Below, in pieces: positions 10,403-20,413 of a DNA stretch of 64,000 nucleotides (position 1 is the stretch's first letter; each line of letters opens with the position of its first letter). Below the pieces are notes generated by a model that was given only the letters and a program-made list of their open reading frames with translations, made no database searches and was not told the origin of the DNA. The stretch comes from Roseovarius spongiae. Its GTDB lineage: Bacteria > Pseudomonadota > Alphaproteobacteria > Rhodobacterales > Rhodobacteraceae. Location: positions 248,001-312,000 of the forward strand of contig NZ_RAPE01000002.1 of assembly GCF_003651245.1 (NCBI RefSeq), read 5' to 3'. Both the position numbers and the translations under genes were made by a program.

Positions 10403-11266
10403 ATGACGTTCGGCAACATCTTCTCGAACACTGCGAAGCGGCTGGCCGGGGCGATCCTGATCGCCGCCGCCGTAAGCGCCTGCTCGGGCCTCAACTCGCG
10501 CGTGGAGCGCGGCGATCTGGATTACGAGAATTATTCGGCCAAGACCATCTTCGAGCGTGGCGAATACGATCTCAGCCGGAACAACCCCGAACTCGCCGCC
10601 CAGAGCTTTGCCGAGGTCGAGCGGCTTTATCCCTATTCCGACCTCACCAAGCGCGCGGTCATCATGCAGGCCTATGCGCATCACCTCGACGAGGATTACG
10701 AGGCGAGCCGCTCCGCCGCGCAGCGCTATATCGACTTCTACCCGACGGACGAGGACGCGGCCTACGCCCAGTATCTTCTGGCGCTGAGCTATTACGACCA
10801 GATCGATGAGGTCGGGCGCGACCAGGGACTGACCTTCCAGGCGCTCCAGGCGCTGCGCAAGGTGATCGAGATCTATCCCGACAGCGAATACGCCCGCTCG
10901 GCCATCCTGAAATTCGACCTCGCCTTCGACCATCTCGCCGGCAAGGAGATGGAGGTCGGCCGCTACTACCTGCGCCGCGATCATTTCACCGCCGCGATCA
11001 ACCGCTTCCGCGTCGTGGTCGAGGATTTCCAGACCACTTCGCACACCCCCGAGGCGCTGCACCGGCTGGTCGAGGCTTATCTCTCGCTCGGGCTCACCGA
11101 CGAGGCGCAGACCGCGGGCGCGATCCTTGGCCACAACTTCCGCGCGACCGAATGGTACGAGGACAGCTATGACCTGCTGACCCGCAACGGTCTGTCGCTC
11201 GAGGCGCGCGGCGACAACTGGCTGCGCCAGGTCTATCGCCAGATGATCAAGGGCGAGTGGCTGTAA
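10403..11266 (+). CDS. bamD: Outer membrane assembly lipoprotein BamD
   Basis: Essential lipoprotein of the BAM complex, which inserts beta-barrel proteins. The product is 287 residues with an N-terminal lipoprotein signal and lipobox VSAC (Cys about residue 30). TPR-like repeats follow, with FERGEYDLSRNNPELAAQSF and VERLYPYSDLTKRAVIM, which are typical of the family. The order lpxC-bamD-recN is common in this group. A hairpin follows the stop. Confidence 0.94.
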   Translation: MTFGNIFSNTAKRLAGAILIAAAVSACSGLNSRVERGDLDYENYSAKTIFERGEYDLSRNNPELAAQSFAEVERLYPYSDLTKRAVIMQAYAHHLDEDYEASRSAAQRYIDFYPTDEDAAYAQYLLALSYYDQIDEVGRDQGLTFQALQALRKVIEIYPDSEYARSAILKFDLAFDHLAGKEMEVGRYYLRRDHFTAAINRFRVVVEDFQTTSHTPEALHRLVEAYLSLGLTDEAQTAGAILGHNFRATEWYEDSYDLLTRNGLSLEARGDNWLRQVYRQMIKGEWL

Positions 11267-11273
11267 CGGGGGC

Positions 11274-11292
11274 GGTGGGGTGAAACCCCACC
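11274..11292 (+). terminator. Hairpin between bamD and recN
   Basis: GGTGGGGT, loop GAA, ACCCCACC: a perfect 8-bp stem with a three-base loop, 8 bp after the bamD stop and 16 bp before recN. No T-run follows. It may be a weak terminator or a small repeat-type hairpin. Confidence 0.4.
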
Positions 11293-11307
11293 CTACGGGT
11301 TCAACCG

Positions 11308-12954
11308 ATGCTGCGCACGCTTGATATCCGCGACATGCTGATCATCGACCGGCTCGAACTGCGTTTTGAGCCGGGGCTGAACGTGCTGACCGGGGAAACC
11401 GGCGCGGGCAAGTCGATCCTGCTCGACAGTCTCGGATTCGTTCTGGGCTGGCGCGGGCGGGCTGACCTGGTGCGCAGCGGGGCCGAGCAGGGCGAGGTCA
11501 CGGCCGTTTTCGACCTGCCGCCGGGGCATGCGGCGCAGGACGTGCTGGCGGATGCGGGCCTGCCTGGGGGGGATGAACTCATCCTGCGGCGGGTAAACAC
11601 CGCCGAGGGGCGCAAGACCGCCTGGGTCAACGATCGGCGCTGCTCTGGCGAGGTGCTGCGCCAGCTGTCCGAGACGCTGGTGGAACTGCATGGGCAGCAT
11701 GACGACCGCGGGCTGCTGAACGCGCGCGGGCACCGCGCGCTTCTGGATGCGTTCGGGCGTCTCGACGAACCCCGCGCCGAGGTGCGGCAGGCGTGGAAGG
11801 CGCGCGCGGCCGCGCGCAAGGCGCTGGCCGAGGCCGAGGCCGCGCTTGCCGCCGTGCGCGAGGAGGAGGATTTCCTGCGCCATGCGGTCGGGGAGCTCGA
11901 CGCGCTCGATCCGCAGCCCGGCGAGGAGGCCGCGCTCGACAGCCGCCGCCGGCTGATGCAGGGGGCCGAGAAGATGCGCGGCGACGTGGATCGCGCCCGA
12001 CAGGCCGTGGGGCCGGACGGGGCGGAGGGCGCCGCGGCGGACGCACTTCGCTGGCTCGAAGGGGCGGCGGGCGAGGTGGGCGAGCGGCTTGAGGCGCCGC
12101 TGGCCGCGCTCGCCCGCGCGCTGGTGGAACTGGACGAGGCCGGGCGCGGCATCGAGGACTGCCTCGAGGCGCTGAGCTTCGATCCGCTGGAATTGGAAGC
12201 GGCGGAAGAGCGGCTCTTCGCGATCCGCGGCCTTGCGCGCAAGCACGGGGTCGCCCCGGACGAGCTTGGCGAATTTGCCGAGGAACTACGCACGCGCCTC
12301 GCCGCGCTCGACGCGGGCGATGCGCAGATCGAGGCGCTGCAAGGGGCGGCGCGCGAGGCTCAAGGGCGCTATGACGCGGCCGCCGACGCCCTGCGGCGCG
12401 CCCGCCAGGAGGCCGCGGCGCGGCTCGACGCCGCCGTGATGGCCGAGCTTGCCCCGCTCAGGATGGAGCGCGCGGTGTTCGAGACGCGCATGACCCCAGC
12501 CGACCCCGGCCCGGATGGCGCCGATGAGGTGGCCTTCACCGTCGCCACCAACCCCGGCGCGCCGTCGGGGCCGCTCGCACGGATCGCCTCGGGCGGCGAG
12601 CTGAGCCGGTTTCTGTTGGCGCTCAAGGTGTGTCTGACGGGCGGGCAGAGCGGTCTCACGCTGATCTTCGACGAGATCGATCGCGGCGTCGGCGGCGCCA
12701 CGGCGGACGCGGTGGGGCGGCGGTTGGCGCAACTGGCCGAGGGGGGACAGGTTCTCGTGGTAACGCATTCACCGCAGGTCGCGGCGCTCGGGGCGCATCA
12801 TTGGCGCGTGGAGAAACGGGTGACCGAGGGGCGCACCCTGTCGACGGTGACGCCGCTCGATCCGAGCGCGCGCGTGGACGAGATCGCGCGCATGCTGTCG
12901 GGCGACCGCGTGACAGACGAGGCGCGCGCGGCGGCCGAGGCGCTGATGGGCTGA
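11308..12954 (+). CDS. recN: DNA repair protein RecN
   Basis: SMC-like ATPase used in double-strand break repair. The product is 548 residues. Walker A GETGAGKS lies near residues 30-37, the ABC signature ASGGELSRFLLAL near 428 and Walker B LIFDEIDRGVGG near 453. Between them is a long Ala/Arg/Glu-rich coiled-coil segment. The gene converges on pyrG; the 70-bp gap holds one copy of an intergenic repeat. No SOS box was seen in the short upstream gap. Confidence 0.95.
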   Translation: MLRTLDIRDMLIIDRLELRFEPGLNVLTGETGAGKSILLDSLGFVLGWRGRADLVRSGAEQGEVTAVFDLPPGHAAQDVLADAGLPGGDELILRRVNTAEGRKTAWVNDRRCSGEVLRQLSETLVELHGQHDDRGLLNARGHRALLDAFGRLDEPRAEVRQAWKARAAARKALAEAEAALAAVREEEDFLRHAVGELDALDPQPGEEAALDSRRRLMQGAEKMRGDVDRARQAVGPDGAEGAAADALRWLEGAAGEVGERLEAPLAALARALVELDEAGRGIEDCLEALSFDPLELEAAEERLFAIRGLARKHGVAPDELGEFAEELRTRLAALDAGDAQIEALQGAAREAQGRYDAAADALRRARQEAAARLDAAVMAELAPLRMERAVFETRMTPADPGPDGADEVAFTVATNPGAPSGPLARIASGGELSRFLLALKVCLTGGQSGLTLIFDEIDRGVGGATADAVGRRLAQLAEGGQVLVVTHSPQVAALGAHHWRVEKRVTEGRTLSTVTPLDPSARVDEIARMLSGDRVTDEARAAAEALMG

Positions 12955-12968
12955 GCGCGCCCGTTGCG

Positions 12969-13002
12969 GAGCCTCCGGCGGGGATATTTCAAGCAAGAAG
13001 AA
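12969..13002 (+). repeat. Intergenic repeat element, copy A (recN/pyrG)
   Basis: Core of the form CTCCGGCGGGGATATTT, then CAAGCAAGAAGAA. The same string recurs in both orientations at 18820-18850, 42964-42992 and 43016-43043, always in short intergenic gaps. Here it lies between convergent gene ends. Confidence 0.7.
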
Positions 13003-13024
13003 CGCGCTGGGCCGTTGCTCGGCG

Positions 13025-14668
13025 TCAGACGAGGCGCGAAGTTTCGACCGCGGCGCGCACGAAATCGGCGAAAAGCGGGTGGGGCGCGAAGGGTTTCGAT
13101 TTGAGCTCGGGGTGGAACTGCACGCCGATGAACCAGGGATGGTCCTTCCATTCGACGATCTCGGGCAGGCGCCCGTCCGGGGACATGCCGGCAAAACGCA
13201 GGCCGTGCTCCTGGAGCTGCTTCATGTATTTTACATCGACCTCGTAGCGGTGGCGGTGGCGTTCCTCGATCGAGGTCGCCCCGTAGATCTCGGCGACCCT
13301 CGAGCCTTCCGCGAGCGTCGCGTCATAGGCGCCGAGGCGCATGGTCCCGCCCTTCGCGTCATCGACCTTGCGGCGGACCTTGGCGTTGCCCTGCACCCAT
13401 TCCTTGAGGTGATAGACGACCGGCTCAAAGCGTTTGCGGCCATGTTCGTGATCGAACTCCTCCGACCCGGCGGTCGCGATCCCGGCGACGTTGCGCGCGG
13501 CCTCGATCACGGCCAGTTGCATGCCAAGGCAGATGCCGAGATAGGGGATTTGGCGCTCGCGCGCGAATTGCGCGGCCTTGATCTTGCCTTCGGTGCCGCG
13601 CTCGCCGAAGCCGCCGGGCACGAGGATGGCGTGGAACCCTTCGAGAAGCGGCGCGGGGTCCTCGGTGTCGAACACCTCGGCGTCGACCCATTCGACGTTG
13701 ACCTTGACGCGGTTGGCCATGCCGCCATGGGTCAGCGCCTCCTTGATGGACTTGTAGGCGTCCTCGAGCTGGACGTATTTGCCGACGATTGCGACGTTGA
13801 CGCTGCCTTCGGTGTTGTGGATTCGGTCGGCCACGTCCCGCCAGGTCGCGAGGTCGGGGCGCGGGGCCGGAGAGATCCGGAACGCGTCGAGCACCGCCTG
13901 GTCCAGCCCCTCGTGATGGTAGGCGAGCGGCGCCTCGTAGATCGATTTCAGGTCGTAGGCGGCGACCACCGCCTCCTTGCGCACGTTGCAGAAGAGCGCG
14001 ATCTTCTCGCGTTCCTTGTCCGGGATCGGCTGTTCGGAACGGCAAACGAGGATGTCGGGCGCGATGCCGATCGACTGCAACTCCTTGACCGAGTGCTGGG
14101 TCGGCTTGGTCTTCAACTCACCGCTGGCCGCGAGATAGGGCAGCAGCGTCAGGTGCATGAAGATGCACTGGCCCTGCGGCAGGTCGTGGCTGAACTGGCG
14201 GATCGCCTCGAAGAAGGGCAGCCCCTCGATGTCGCCGACGGTGCCGCCGATCTCGCAAAGCATGAAGTCGACCTCGTCGTCGCCGATCTTCAGGAAATCC
14301 TTGATCTCGTTGGTGACGTGCGGGACCACCTGGATCGTCTTGCCGAGGTAGTCGCCGCGGCGTTCCTTTTCCAGCACGTTGGAATAGATGCGCCCCGAAC
14401 TGACCGAGTCGGTCATCCGCGCGGGCACGCCGGTGAAGCGTTCGTAATGTCCGAGGTCGAGATCGGTTTCCGCGCCGTCGTCGGTGACGAAGACCTCGCC
14501 GTGTTCGAACGGGCTCATCGTGCCGGGATCGACGTTGAGATAGGGGTCGAGCTTGCGCAGGCGGACCGAGAAGCCGCGCGCCTGCAACAGCGCGCCGAGC
14601 GCGGCGGAGGCGAGCCCCTTGCCGAGGGAGGAAACGACGCCGCCGGTAATGAAGATATATCGGGCCAT
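13025..14668 (-). CDS. pyrG: CTP synthase
   Basis: Glutamine-dependent conversion of UTP to CTP. The product is 547 residues, the standard length. The N-terminal synthetase domain opens [19 protein letters not shown] (P-loop region), and the class I amidotransferase domain has GICLGMQ with the nucleophile Cys near residue 384 and the His-Glu pair in VQFHPEL near 518. The long open frame opposite it on the plus strand is a coding shadow. secG lies 171 bp upstream on the same strand. Confidence 0.98.
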   Translation of the reverse strand: MARYIFITGGVVSSLGKGLASAALGALLQARGFSVRLRKLDPYLNVDPGTMSPFEHGEVFVTDDGAETDLDLGHYERFTGVPARMTDSVSSGRIYSNVLEKERRGDYLGKTIQVVPHVTNEIKDFLKIGDDEVDFMLCEIGGTVGDIEGLPFFEAIRQFSHDLPQGQCIFMHLTLLPYLAASGELKTKPTQHSVKELQSIGIAPDILVCRSEQPIPDKEREKIALFCNVRKEAVVAAYDLKSIYEAPLAYHHEGLDQAVLDAFRISPAPRPDLATWRDVADRIHNTEGSVNVAIVGKYVQLEDAYKSIKEALTHGGMANRVKVNVEWVDAEVFDTEDPAPLLEGFHAILVPGGFGERGTEGKIKAAQFARERQIPYLGICLGMQLAVIEAARNVAGIATAGSEEFDHEHGRKRFEPVVYHLKEWVQGNAKVRRKVDDAKGGTMRLGAYDATLAEGSRVAEIYGATSIEERHRHRYEVDVKYMKQLQEHGLRFAGMSPDGRLPEIVEWKDHPWFIGVQFHPELKSKPFAPHPLFADFVRAAVETSRLV

Positions 14669-14839
14669 GTCTTAGGCGTCCCCCCGTGTCACTGGCGTTT
14701 TCAGCAAGCCCAAAAGCACTGTGGGCGGTCTGCGTCAAGCCGCGCCCCACGGGATTTAAGCCTATCAGGATTCGCCCTGCCTGTGCAACCGGCCCGCAAC
14801 ATGCTGTTGTTGGCCGGATGCATCACGCAAAGGCTGGTG

Positions 14840-15211
14840 TCAGTCTGCGGTCGGCGCCAGCGGCGCATCGTCGCCCGCCGCCGGCGGCAGGAGCGAACCG
14901 CCGCCATCGGGCAGGGCGGGCGCCTCCTGTTCGGCAGCCGCGGGGCCGGGGTCGTCCATGATCCGGTCGAGCACGGAACTGCCCGAGGCGTTCTGCGCCG
15001 CGATGATCGTCAGCGCGAGCGACGTGCAGATGAAGGCGACGGCCAGGATCCATGTGAGCTTGCCCATCGCGGTGCCGGCCGAACGCCCGGTCATCGCGCC
15101 GCCGCCGCCGCCGCCCATGCCGAGCCCGCCCCCCTCGGAGCGTTGCAGCAGCACGACGCCGATCAGCGACAGCGCCAGGAGAAGGTGGATGATGAGGACG
15201 ACGTTTTCCAT
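14840..15211 (-). CDS. secG: Preprotein translocase subunit SecG
   Basis: Small subunit of the SecYEG channel. The product is 123 residues from the ATG at 15211, opening MENVVLIIHLLLALSLIGVV. Two membrane helices (about 3-22 and 55-75) flank the family motif LLQRSEGGGLGMGGGG, with a run of six glycines. The acidic, Ala/Pro-rich C-terminal tail (from about 85) is longer than in E. coli, as is usual in this group. An upstream extension of the frame was rejected because it lacks the conserved start. The order secG-pyrG on one strand is common. Confidence 0.93.
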   Translation of the reverse strand: MENVVLIIHLLLALSLIGVVLLQRSEGGGLGMGGGGGGAMTGRSAGTAMGKLTWILAVAFICTSLALTIIAAQNASGSSVLDRIMDDPGPAAAEQEAPALPDGGGSLLPPAAGDDAPLAPTAD

Positions 15212-15398
15212 GAAGCGGCCTGCGATGCGAGATGTTGACGCGCTATCTATGCAATTCCACCCGCCCCCGCAACCCGGCAAGTTGAACAGCGGCGCAAGCG
15301 CCGCGTCGGCCGCCGACCGCTGCGGAGCGTCTTCTTGACAGCACCGGGCGGCTGACCCATGCTGCGCCGCGATACCGTCACGGACGTCCGGTGAAACG

Positions 15399-16376
15399 AT
15401 GGCCGACCGACTGCTCAGGCGTATCGTCATGCAAGATTCCACCACCCTTTTCCGCAGCTTTCTCGACCAGCCCCGGATCGCGCCGGACGCGGTCGGGGCG
15501 TCCGACCTCGTCCTGATCGGCGCGCCGCATGGCACGCCCTATCCCGACCGCAACGAAGTGAGCTATGCCGTGGAGACGCTGAGCGCGGGCGCGCCGCAGG
15601 CGATCCGCGACGCGGCGAATGAATGCTCATCGAATATCGACCACTACGATTTCGATCTTGGCGGAACGCTGCTGGCCGACAGCGGGCGGCGGCTCGTCGA
15701 TTGCGGCGATCTGGCGCTGACGCCGCAGGACGGCCCGGCCAACCGCGCGGCGATCCAAGAGGCGACGGACGCCATTCTGGGGCGCGGCGGCACGCCCTTC
15801 CTGCTTGGCGGAGACGACAGTGTGCCGATTCCCTTCCTGGCGGCGTTCCGCGACCGGAGACCGGTCGATATTCTGCAGATCGACGCGCATATCGACTGGC
15901 GTGACAGCATCGGCGGCGAGCGGATGGGCTATTCCAGCACCATCCGGCGCGCGTCCGAGCATGATTTCGTGCGCTCTATCACGCAGGTCGGCATGCGCGG
16001 CGTCGGCAGCGCCCGCGCGGCCGAGGTCGACGCCGCGCGGGACTGGGGCGCGCGGCTTGTCACCGTGGGCGAGACGCGGGAACTCGGGCCGCGGGGGATC
16101 GCCGCACTCATCCCCGAGGGTGGGAACCTCGTGATCCAGATCGATTGCGACGCTTTCGACACCTCGGTCTGCCCGGCGGTCAACGCGCCCACGCCCGGCG
16201 GCTTCATGTTCGAGGAACTGGCGGCGCTCGTGCGCACGGTCATAGAGGCGCGCGGCCTCGCGGGATATTCCATCGTGGAGCTGGTCCCCGGAGAGGATCG
16301 CAACATGATTTCCGCCATCGCCGCGGCGCGCATCACCTGCAACGCCATCGGCGCGCTGGCGCGCCACGGACAATGA
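15399..16376 (+). CDS. Ureohydrolase (agmatinase/arginase family)
   Basis: Manganese-dependent amidinohydrolase of 325 residues. Family motifs are present: LGGDDSVPIPF near residue 137, the metal ligands in DAHIDWRD near 160, and IDCDAFDTSVCPAVNAPTPGG near 248. The first motif reads GGDDS where agmatinases and arginases usually have GGDHS, so one metal ligand differs and the substrate is uncertain; agmatine, guanidinobutyrate or a related guanidino compound are options. An alternative start is ATG 15429. A basic-amino-acid type binding protein follows 29 bp downstream, which supports a guanidino or amino-acid role. Confidence 0.85.
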   Translation: MADRLLRRIVMQDSTTLFRSFLDQPRIAPDAVGASDLVLIGAPHGTPYPDRNEVSYAVETLSAGAPQAIRDAANECSSNIDHYDFDLGGTLLADSGRRLVDCGDLALTPQDGPANRAAIQEATDAILGRGGTPFLLGGDDSVPIPFLAAFRDRRPVDILQIDAHIDWRDSIGGERMGYSSTIRRASEHDFVRSITQVGMRGVGSARAAEVDAARDWGARLVTVGETRELGPRGIAALIPEGGNLVIQIDCDAFDTSVCPAVNAPTPGGFMFEELAALVRTVIEARGLAGYSIVELVPGEDRNMISAIAAARITCNAIGALARHGQ

Positions 16377-16405
16377 CGACAAGCGAAGACAAAGGGAGAC
16401 TTCGG

Positions 16406-17143
16406 ATGACAAACGGCATCTATACGATCGCCATCACCGCGACACTGGCGTTGGGCGCAGCCCCCCTTGCCCAAGCGCAGGACACAATCCGGCTGGGTAC
16501 CGAGGGCGCCTATCCGCCCTTCAACTTCATCAACGACGCCGGGGAGGTCGACGGGTTCGAGCGCGAACTGGGCGACGAGCTGTGCAAGCGGGCGGAACTG
16601 AGCTGTGTCTGGGTGACGAACGACTGGGATTCGATCATTCCCAACCTCGTTTCGGGCAATTACGACACGATCATGGCCGGCATGTCGATCACCGATGAAC
16701 GCGACGCGGTCATCGACTTCACCCAGAACTACATCCCGCCTGTGACCTCGGCCTATGTCGCCACGGACCCGGACCTCGACCTGTCGGGCGCGGTCGTCAC
16801 GGCGCAGGCCAACACCACGGAATCGGCCTATGTCGCCGAAACCGATTCGACGCTCATCGAATACGCCACCCCGGACGAGATGCTCTCGGCGCTGCGCAGC
16901 GGTGAGGCGGACGCGGTCTTCGCGGACAAAAAATACCTCGAACCCATCGTCGAGGACTCGGGCGGCGAACTGGTCTGGATCGGCGAGGACGTGCAGCTCG
17001 GGCGCGGCATCGGCATCGGCATCCGCGAAAGCGACCCCGAACTCCTCGCCACGTTCGACTCGGCCATCGGCGAGATGAAGGAGGACGGCTCGCTCAACGA
17101 ATTGCTGACCAAGTGGTTCAAGGGAGAGGCCGACCTCTACTGA
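16406..17143 (+). CDS. Periplasmic amino-acid binding protein (SBP family 3)
   Basis: Solute-binding protein of 245 residues for an ABC importer. It has a cleavable signal peptide (ITATLALGAAPLAQAQ) and then DTIRLGTEGAYPPFNFIN, the family 3 opening. Further motifs are GNYDTIMAGMSITDERDAVIDF and LSALRSGEADAVFADK. It resembles lysine/arginine/ornithine binders. The start at 16406 follows a strong AGGGAGA ribosome site; an upstream ATG at 16373 would disrupt the signal peptide. No permease or ATPase genes are adjacent, so its membrane partners must lie elsewhere. Confidence 0.9.
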   Translation: MTNGIYTIAITATLALGAAPLAQAQDTIRLGTEGAYPPFNFINDAGEVDGFERELGDELCKRAELSCVWVTNDWDSIIPNLVSGNYDTIMAGMSITDERDAVIDFTQNYIPPVTSAYVATDPDLDLSGAVVTAQANTTESAYVAETDSTLIEYATPDEMLSALRSGEADAVFADKKYLEPIVEDSGGELVWIGEDVQLGRGIGIGIRESDPELLATFDSAIGEMKEDGSLNELLTKWFKGEADLY

Positions 17144-17235
17144 TCCCTCGCGCGGCTGCGGCGATTTAGCGGTTTCACCCCGCGGCCCGCGCCGTTATAC
17201 CGGCGCGGGTTTGACCAGAGTGCAAGAGGATCGTC

Positions 17236-18531
17236 ATGGCCAACGTGGTAGTCGTGGGCGCCCAGTGGGGCGACGAGGGTAAGGGCAAGATCGTCGACTG
17301 GCTGAGCGAACGCTCGGACGTGATCGCGCGCTTCCAGGGCGGGCACAATGCGGGGCACACGCTGGTCATCGACGGCAAGGTCTACAAGCTGAACGCGCTG
17401 CCCTCGGGCGTGGTGCGCGGCGGCAAGCTCAGCGTGATCGGCAATGGCGTCGTGCTCGATCCGTGGCACCTGGTCGAGGAGATCGCCAAGATCCGCGAAC
17501 AGGGGGTCGATATCAGCCCTGAGACCCTGATGATCGCGGAGAACACGCCGCTCATCCTGCCCATCCACGGTGAGCTTGACCGCGCCCGCGAGGAAGCGGC
17601 GAGCAAGGGCACGAAGATCGGCACCACCGGGCGCGGGATCGGCCCGGCCTACGAGGACAAGGTCGGGCGGCGCTCGGTCCGGGTGGCCGATCTCGGCGAC
17701 GCGGCCACGCTCGAGGCGCGGGTCGATCGCGCGCTTCAGCACCATGATCCGCTGCGCAAGGGTCTGGGGATCGAGCCCATCGACCGCGACGCGCTGATCG
17801 CGCAGTTGCAGGAGATCGCGCCGGAGATCCTGCAATACGCCGCCCCCGTCTGGAAGGTGCTAGGCGACAAGCGCAAGGCGGGCAAGCGCATCCTGTTTGA
17901 GGGCGCGCAGGGCGCGCTTCTGGACATCGATTTCGGCACCTATCCCTTTGTCACGTCCTCGAACGTGATCGCGGGGCAGGCGGCGACGGGCGTGGGCGTC
18001 GGCCCCGGCGCGATCAACTACGTGCTCGGCATCGTGAAGGCCTACACCACCCGCGTTGGCGAAGGTCCGTTTCCGACCGAGCTCGACGATGAGAACGGCC
18101 AGCGCCTCGGCGAGCGGGGGCGCGAATTCGGCACCGTCACCGGGCGGCAGCGGCGCTGCGGCTGGTTCGACGCGGCCCTCGTGCGCCAGACCTGCGCGAC
18201 GAGCGGCGTCAAGGGCATCGCGCTGACCAAGCTCGACGTGCTCGACGGGTTCGAGACGCTGCGCATCTGCACCGGCTACGAGCTTGACGGCGAGCGGCTC
18301 GACTACCTGCCGACGGCCGCCGAACAACAGGCGCGCTGCACCCCCGTCTACGAGGACATGCCCGGCTGGAGCGAATCGACCGAAGGCGCGCGCCGCTGGG
18401 TCGACCTGCCGGCCAACGCGATCAAGTATGTCCGCCGCGTGGAGGAGCTGATCGACTGCCCGGTCGCGATGCTGTCCACTTCGCCCGAACGCGAGGACAC
18501 CATCCTCGTCACCGACCCGTTCGCCGACTGA
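17236..18531 (+). CDS. purA: Adenylosuccinate synthetase
   Basis: GTP-dependent formation of adenylosuccinate from IMP and aspartate. The product is 431 residues, opening [19 protein letters not shown], which contains the P-loop and catalytic Asp. GHNAGHTLV follows near residue 36, and the C-terminal region has the expected [13 protein letters not shown]. The stop overlaps the next start by one base (TGATG). Confidence 0.98.
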   Translation: MANVVVVGAQWGDEGKGKIVDWLSERSDVIARFQGGHNAGHTLVIDGKVYKLNALPSGVVRGGKLSVIGNGVVLDPWHLVEEIAKIREQGVDISPETLMIAENTPLILPIHGELDRAREEAASKGTKIGTTGRGIGPAYEDKVGRRSVRVADLGDAATLEARVDRALQHHDPLRKGLGIEPIDRDALIAQLQEIAPEILQYAAPVWKVLGDKRKAGKRILFEGAQGALLDIDFGTYPFVTSSNVIAGQAATGVGVGPGAINYVLGIVKAYTTRVGEGPFPTELDDENGQRLGERGREFGTVTGRQRRCGWFDAALVRQTCATSGVKGIALTKLDVLDGFETLRICTGYELDGERLDYLPTAAEQQARCTPVYEDMPGWSESTEGARRWVDLPANAIKYVRRVEELIDCPVAMLSTSPEREDTILVTDPFAD

Positions 18532-18779
18532 TGGCGCTGAGCTACAAAGCGCGGCGCCGCTGGTCGCTGGTGATCCTGCTGATCGGGTTGCCAGCCTATG
18601 TCGTGATCGCGGTCACGGTCGTGGACTGGCTCGACCGGCCGTCCTTCTGGGTGGAACTGCTGATCTACGTGACTCTCGGGTTCCTGTGGATGCTGCCATT
18701 CCGCTTCGTCTTTCTCGGCGTGGGCAAGGCCGACCCGGATGCGACACCCCCCGAGGACGGTCCCGGACGAGAGGGCTGA
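18531..18779 (+). CDS. DUF2842 family small membrane protein
   Basis: 82-residue protein with two membrane helices (about residues 12-30 and 40-62) and the ending GVGKADPDATPPEDGPGREG. It fits DUF2842, a family of unknown function in alphaproteobacteria. It overlaps the purA stop by one base, so it is translationally coupled to purA. No role can be given. Confidence 0.8.
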   Translation: MALSYKARRRWSLVILLIGLPAYVVIAVTVVDWLDRPSFWVELLIYVTLGFLWMLPFRFVFLGVGKADPDATPPEDGPGREG

Positions 18780-18819
18780 TTTCGGGTATTTCACCCGAGA
18801 GAAAGCGCAGCTCCGCTGC

Positions 18820-18850
18820 TTCTTCTTGCCTGGAATATCCCTGCCGGAGG
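18820..18850 (-). repeat. Intergenic repeat element, copy B
   Basis: Reverse-complement copy of the element at 12969-13002, reading CCTCCGGCAGGGATATTCC then AGGCAAGAAGAA on the minus strand. It lies in the 194-bp gap between DUF2842 and DUF2182, 40 bp after the DUF2842 stop. Confidence 0.65.
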
Positions 18851-18973
18851 TATGAAAAGCCTGTTCCGTGGGGCGCCGCCGGAGTGGCGCGCGTGTTTTG
18901 CGTTTGTCAGCCGGCGGCGCATCTGACATCCTCGCAAGATCGGATCCGCAACCCGACCGGGGGATGACGTTTC

Positions 18974-19774
18974 ATGCGCACGCTTCTCGCCGCGCCCGTC
19001 CGCAGCCTGGCGTGGCTCGGCTTCTTCGCCGCGATACTGGCCGCGTGGTGGGTGATGTATGTCATGGCGATGGACATGGATCTCGACCTGCTGGGCCGTC
19101 CCGGCGCCGAAGGCGCGCGCATGGCGGCGATGGATCCGCGGATGCCGATGGACATGCCAATGGCGCGCTTCGCGCCGCTTTTCGCGATGTGGGCGATCAT
19201 GATGGCGGCGATGATGCTGCCGACGCTGGTGCCGACGCTGCGCAGCTACGAAGACCTCATGGCTTCCGCCGACGGCACGCGCGCCGGATGGCTGGGGGTG
19301 CTGGCGGGCTATTCCATCGTCTGGGTCGGGTTCGCCGCGCTCATCACGCTGGCGCAACTGGCGCTGCTTTACGGCGGCGTGGTGGATATGCTGGGCATCG
19401 CGCGCTCGTCCCTCGTGGCGGGCGGGCTGCTGATCGTCGTGGGCGCGTTCCAGTTCAGCCGCGTGAAGGAGGCCTGCCACGGCGTCTGCCACAGCCCGAT
19501 GACCTATTTCCTCGGCCACTGGCGCAGCGGCGCCGCGGGCGGGTTGAGCATGGGGCTTGGCCTTGGCGCGTTCTGCGTCGGCTGCTGCTGGGGGTTCATG
19601 GCGCTGGGATTCGTCGGCGGGGTGATGAACCTGGCCTGGATGGGGCTTGCGACGCTGTTCATGGTGCTCGAAAAGCTGCCGCAGATCGGGCGGCGGGTGA
19701 CGCGGCCGATGGGTGTGCTATTGATTTTGGGCGGGGGGGCCGTCCTGGCCGCGTCGCTGATGAGCGGAGGATAA
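18974..19774 (+). CDS. DUF2182 family multi-pass membrane protein
   Basis: 266-residue polytopic protein with about seven hydrophobic segments. A Met-rich segment near residues 50-80 includes MDPRMPMDMPMARF and MWAIMMAAMMLPTLVP. Further on are EACHGVCHSP and FCVGCCWGFMALG, so it has clustered Met, Cys and His residues. This fits DUF2182 (COG5486, predicted metal-binding integral membrane protein). It lies 3 bp ahead of a DUF1326 gene, its usual partner in my recollection. Metal handling is a plausible inference; no substrate is known. Confidence 0.82.
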   Translation: MRTLLAAPVRSLAWLGFFAAILAAWWVMYVMAMDMDLDLLGRPGAEGARMAAMDPRMPMDMPMARFAPLFAMWAIMMAAMMLPTLVPTLRSYEDLMASADGTRAGWLGVLAGYSIVWVGFAALITLAQLALLYGGVVDMLGIARSSLVAGGLLIVVGAFQFSRVKEACHGVCHSPMTYFLGHWRSGAAGGLSMGLGLGAFCVGCCWGFMALGFVGGVMNLAWMGLATLFMVLEKLPQIGRRVTRPMGVLLILGGGAVLAASLMSGG

Positions 19775-19777
19775 GAC

Positions 19778-20413
19778 ATGGCGGATGCGGAAACGGGCCC
19801 CGAGTGGGCGCTCAAGGGGGAGCTGTTCCTCAACTGTTCATGCGAGGTGTTCTGCCCCTGCGTGGTGAGCCTCGGCGCGCATCCCCCGACCGAAGGGCAC
19901 TGCCACGCCTGGATGGCGATCGCGATCGACGAGGGCCATTACGAGGGCGAGGATCTGGGCGGGCTCAACGTCGGCATCCTCGCCGATATTCCCGGACGCA
20001 TGGGCGAGGGCGGCTGGAAGGTCGCGCTCTATGTCGACGAGGGCGCGAACGACGCCGCCCATGACGGCATCTGCCAGATTTTTTCGGGCAAGGCGGGCGG
20101 AACCACGGGCCTCTTCACCATGCTCGTCTCCGAGATCATCGGGGTCGAGCGTCAGCCGGTCGTGATCGAGCGCGAGGGCAGGCGGCGCAGCATCCGGATC
20201 GGCCGCCGCATCCAGGGCGAGATCGAGATGCTCGAGGGCGCCAACCCCGATGAGCCCGTGACCATGACCAACACGCGCTACTGGATGGGGCCGGACGTGA
20301 TCGCGGCCCGCGGGCTCAAGAGCCGGGTGCGCGATTATGGCCGGGTTTGGGATTTCGGCGGCAAATCGGCCGAGATCTGCCCCATCGACTGGGGCAGCAG
20401 GCCGGCGCGATGA
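19778..20413 (+). CDS. DUF1326 domain protein
   Basis: 211-residue soluble protein with a four-Cys motif near the N-terminus (LNCSCEVFCPCVVS, about residues 19-30) and HCHAW near 47. These fit a metal or thiol site, as expected of DUF1326. Function is unknown. The gap to the preceding DUF2182 gene is 3 bp, and the stop overlaps the DinB start (ATGA). The packing suggests a single operon running on to dmdA and acuI. Confidence 0.82.
   Translation: MADAETGPEWALKGELFLNCSCEVFCPCVVSLGAHPPTEGHCHAWMAIAIDEGHYEGEDLGGLNVGILADIPGRMGEGGWKVALYVDEGANDAAHDGICQIFSGKAGGTTGLFTMLVSEIIGVERQPVVIEREGRRRSIRIGRRIQGEIEMLEGANPDEPVTMTNTRYWMGPDVIAARGLKSRVRDYGRVWDFGGKSAEICPIDWGSRPAR

Noticed and set aside
13079..15238. 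719-codon plus-strand frame over pyrG and secG
   Set aside because: Antisense shadow of pyrG and secG, caused by high third-position GC; no recognisable domain.
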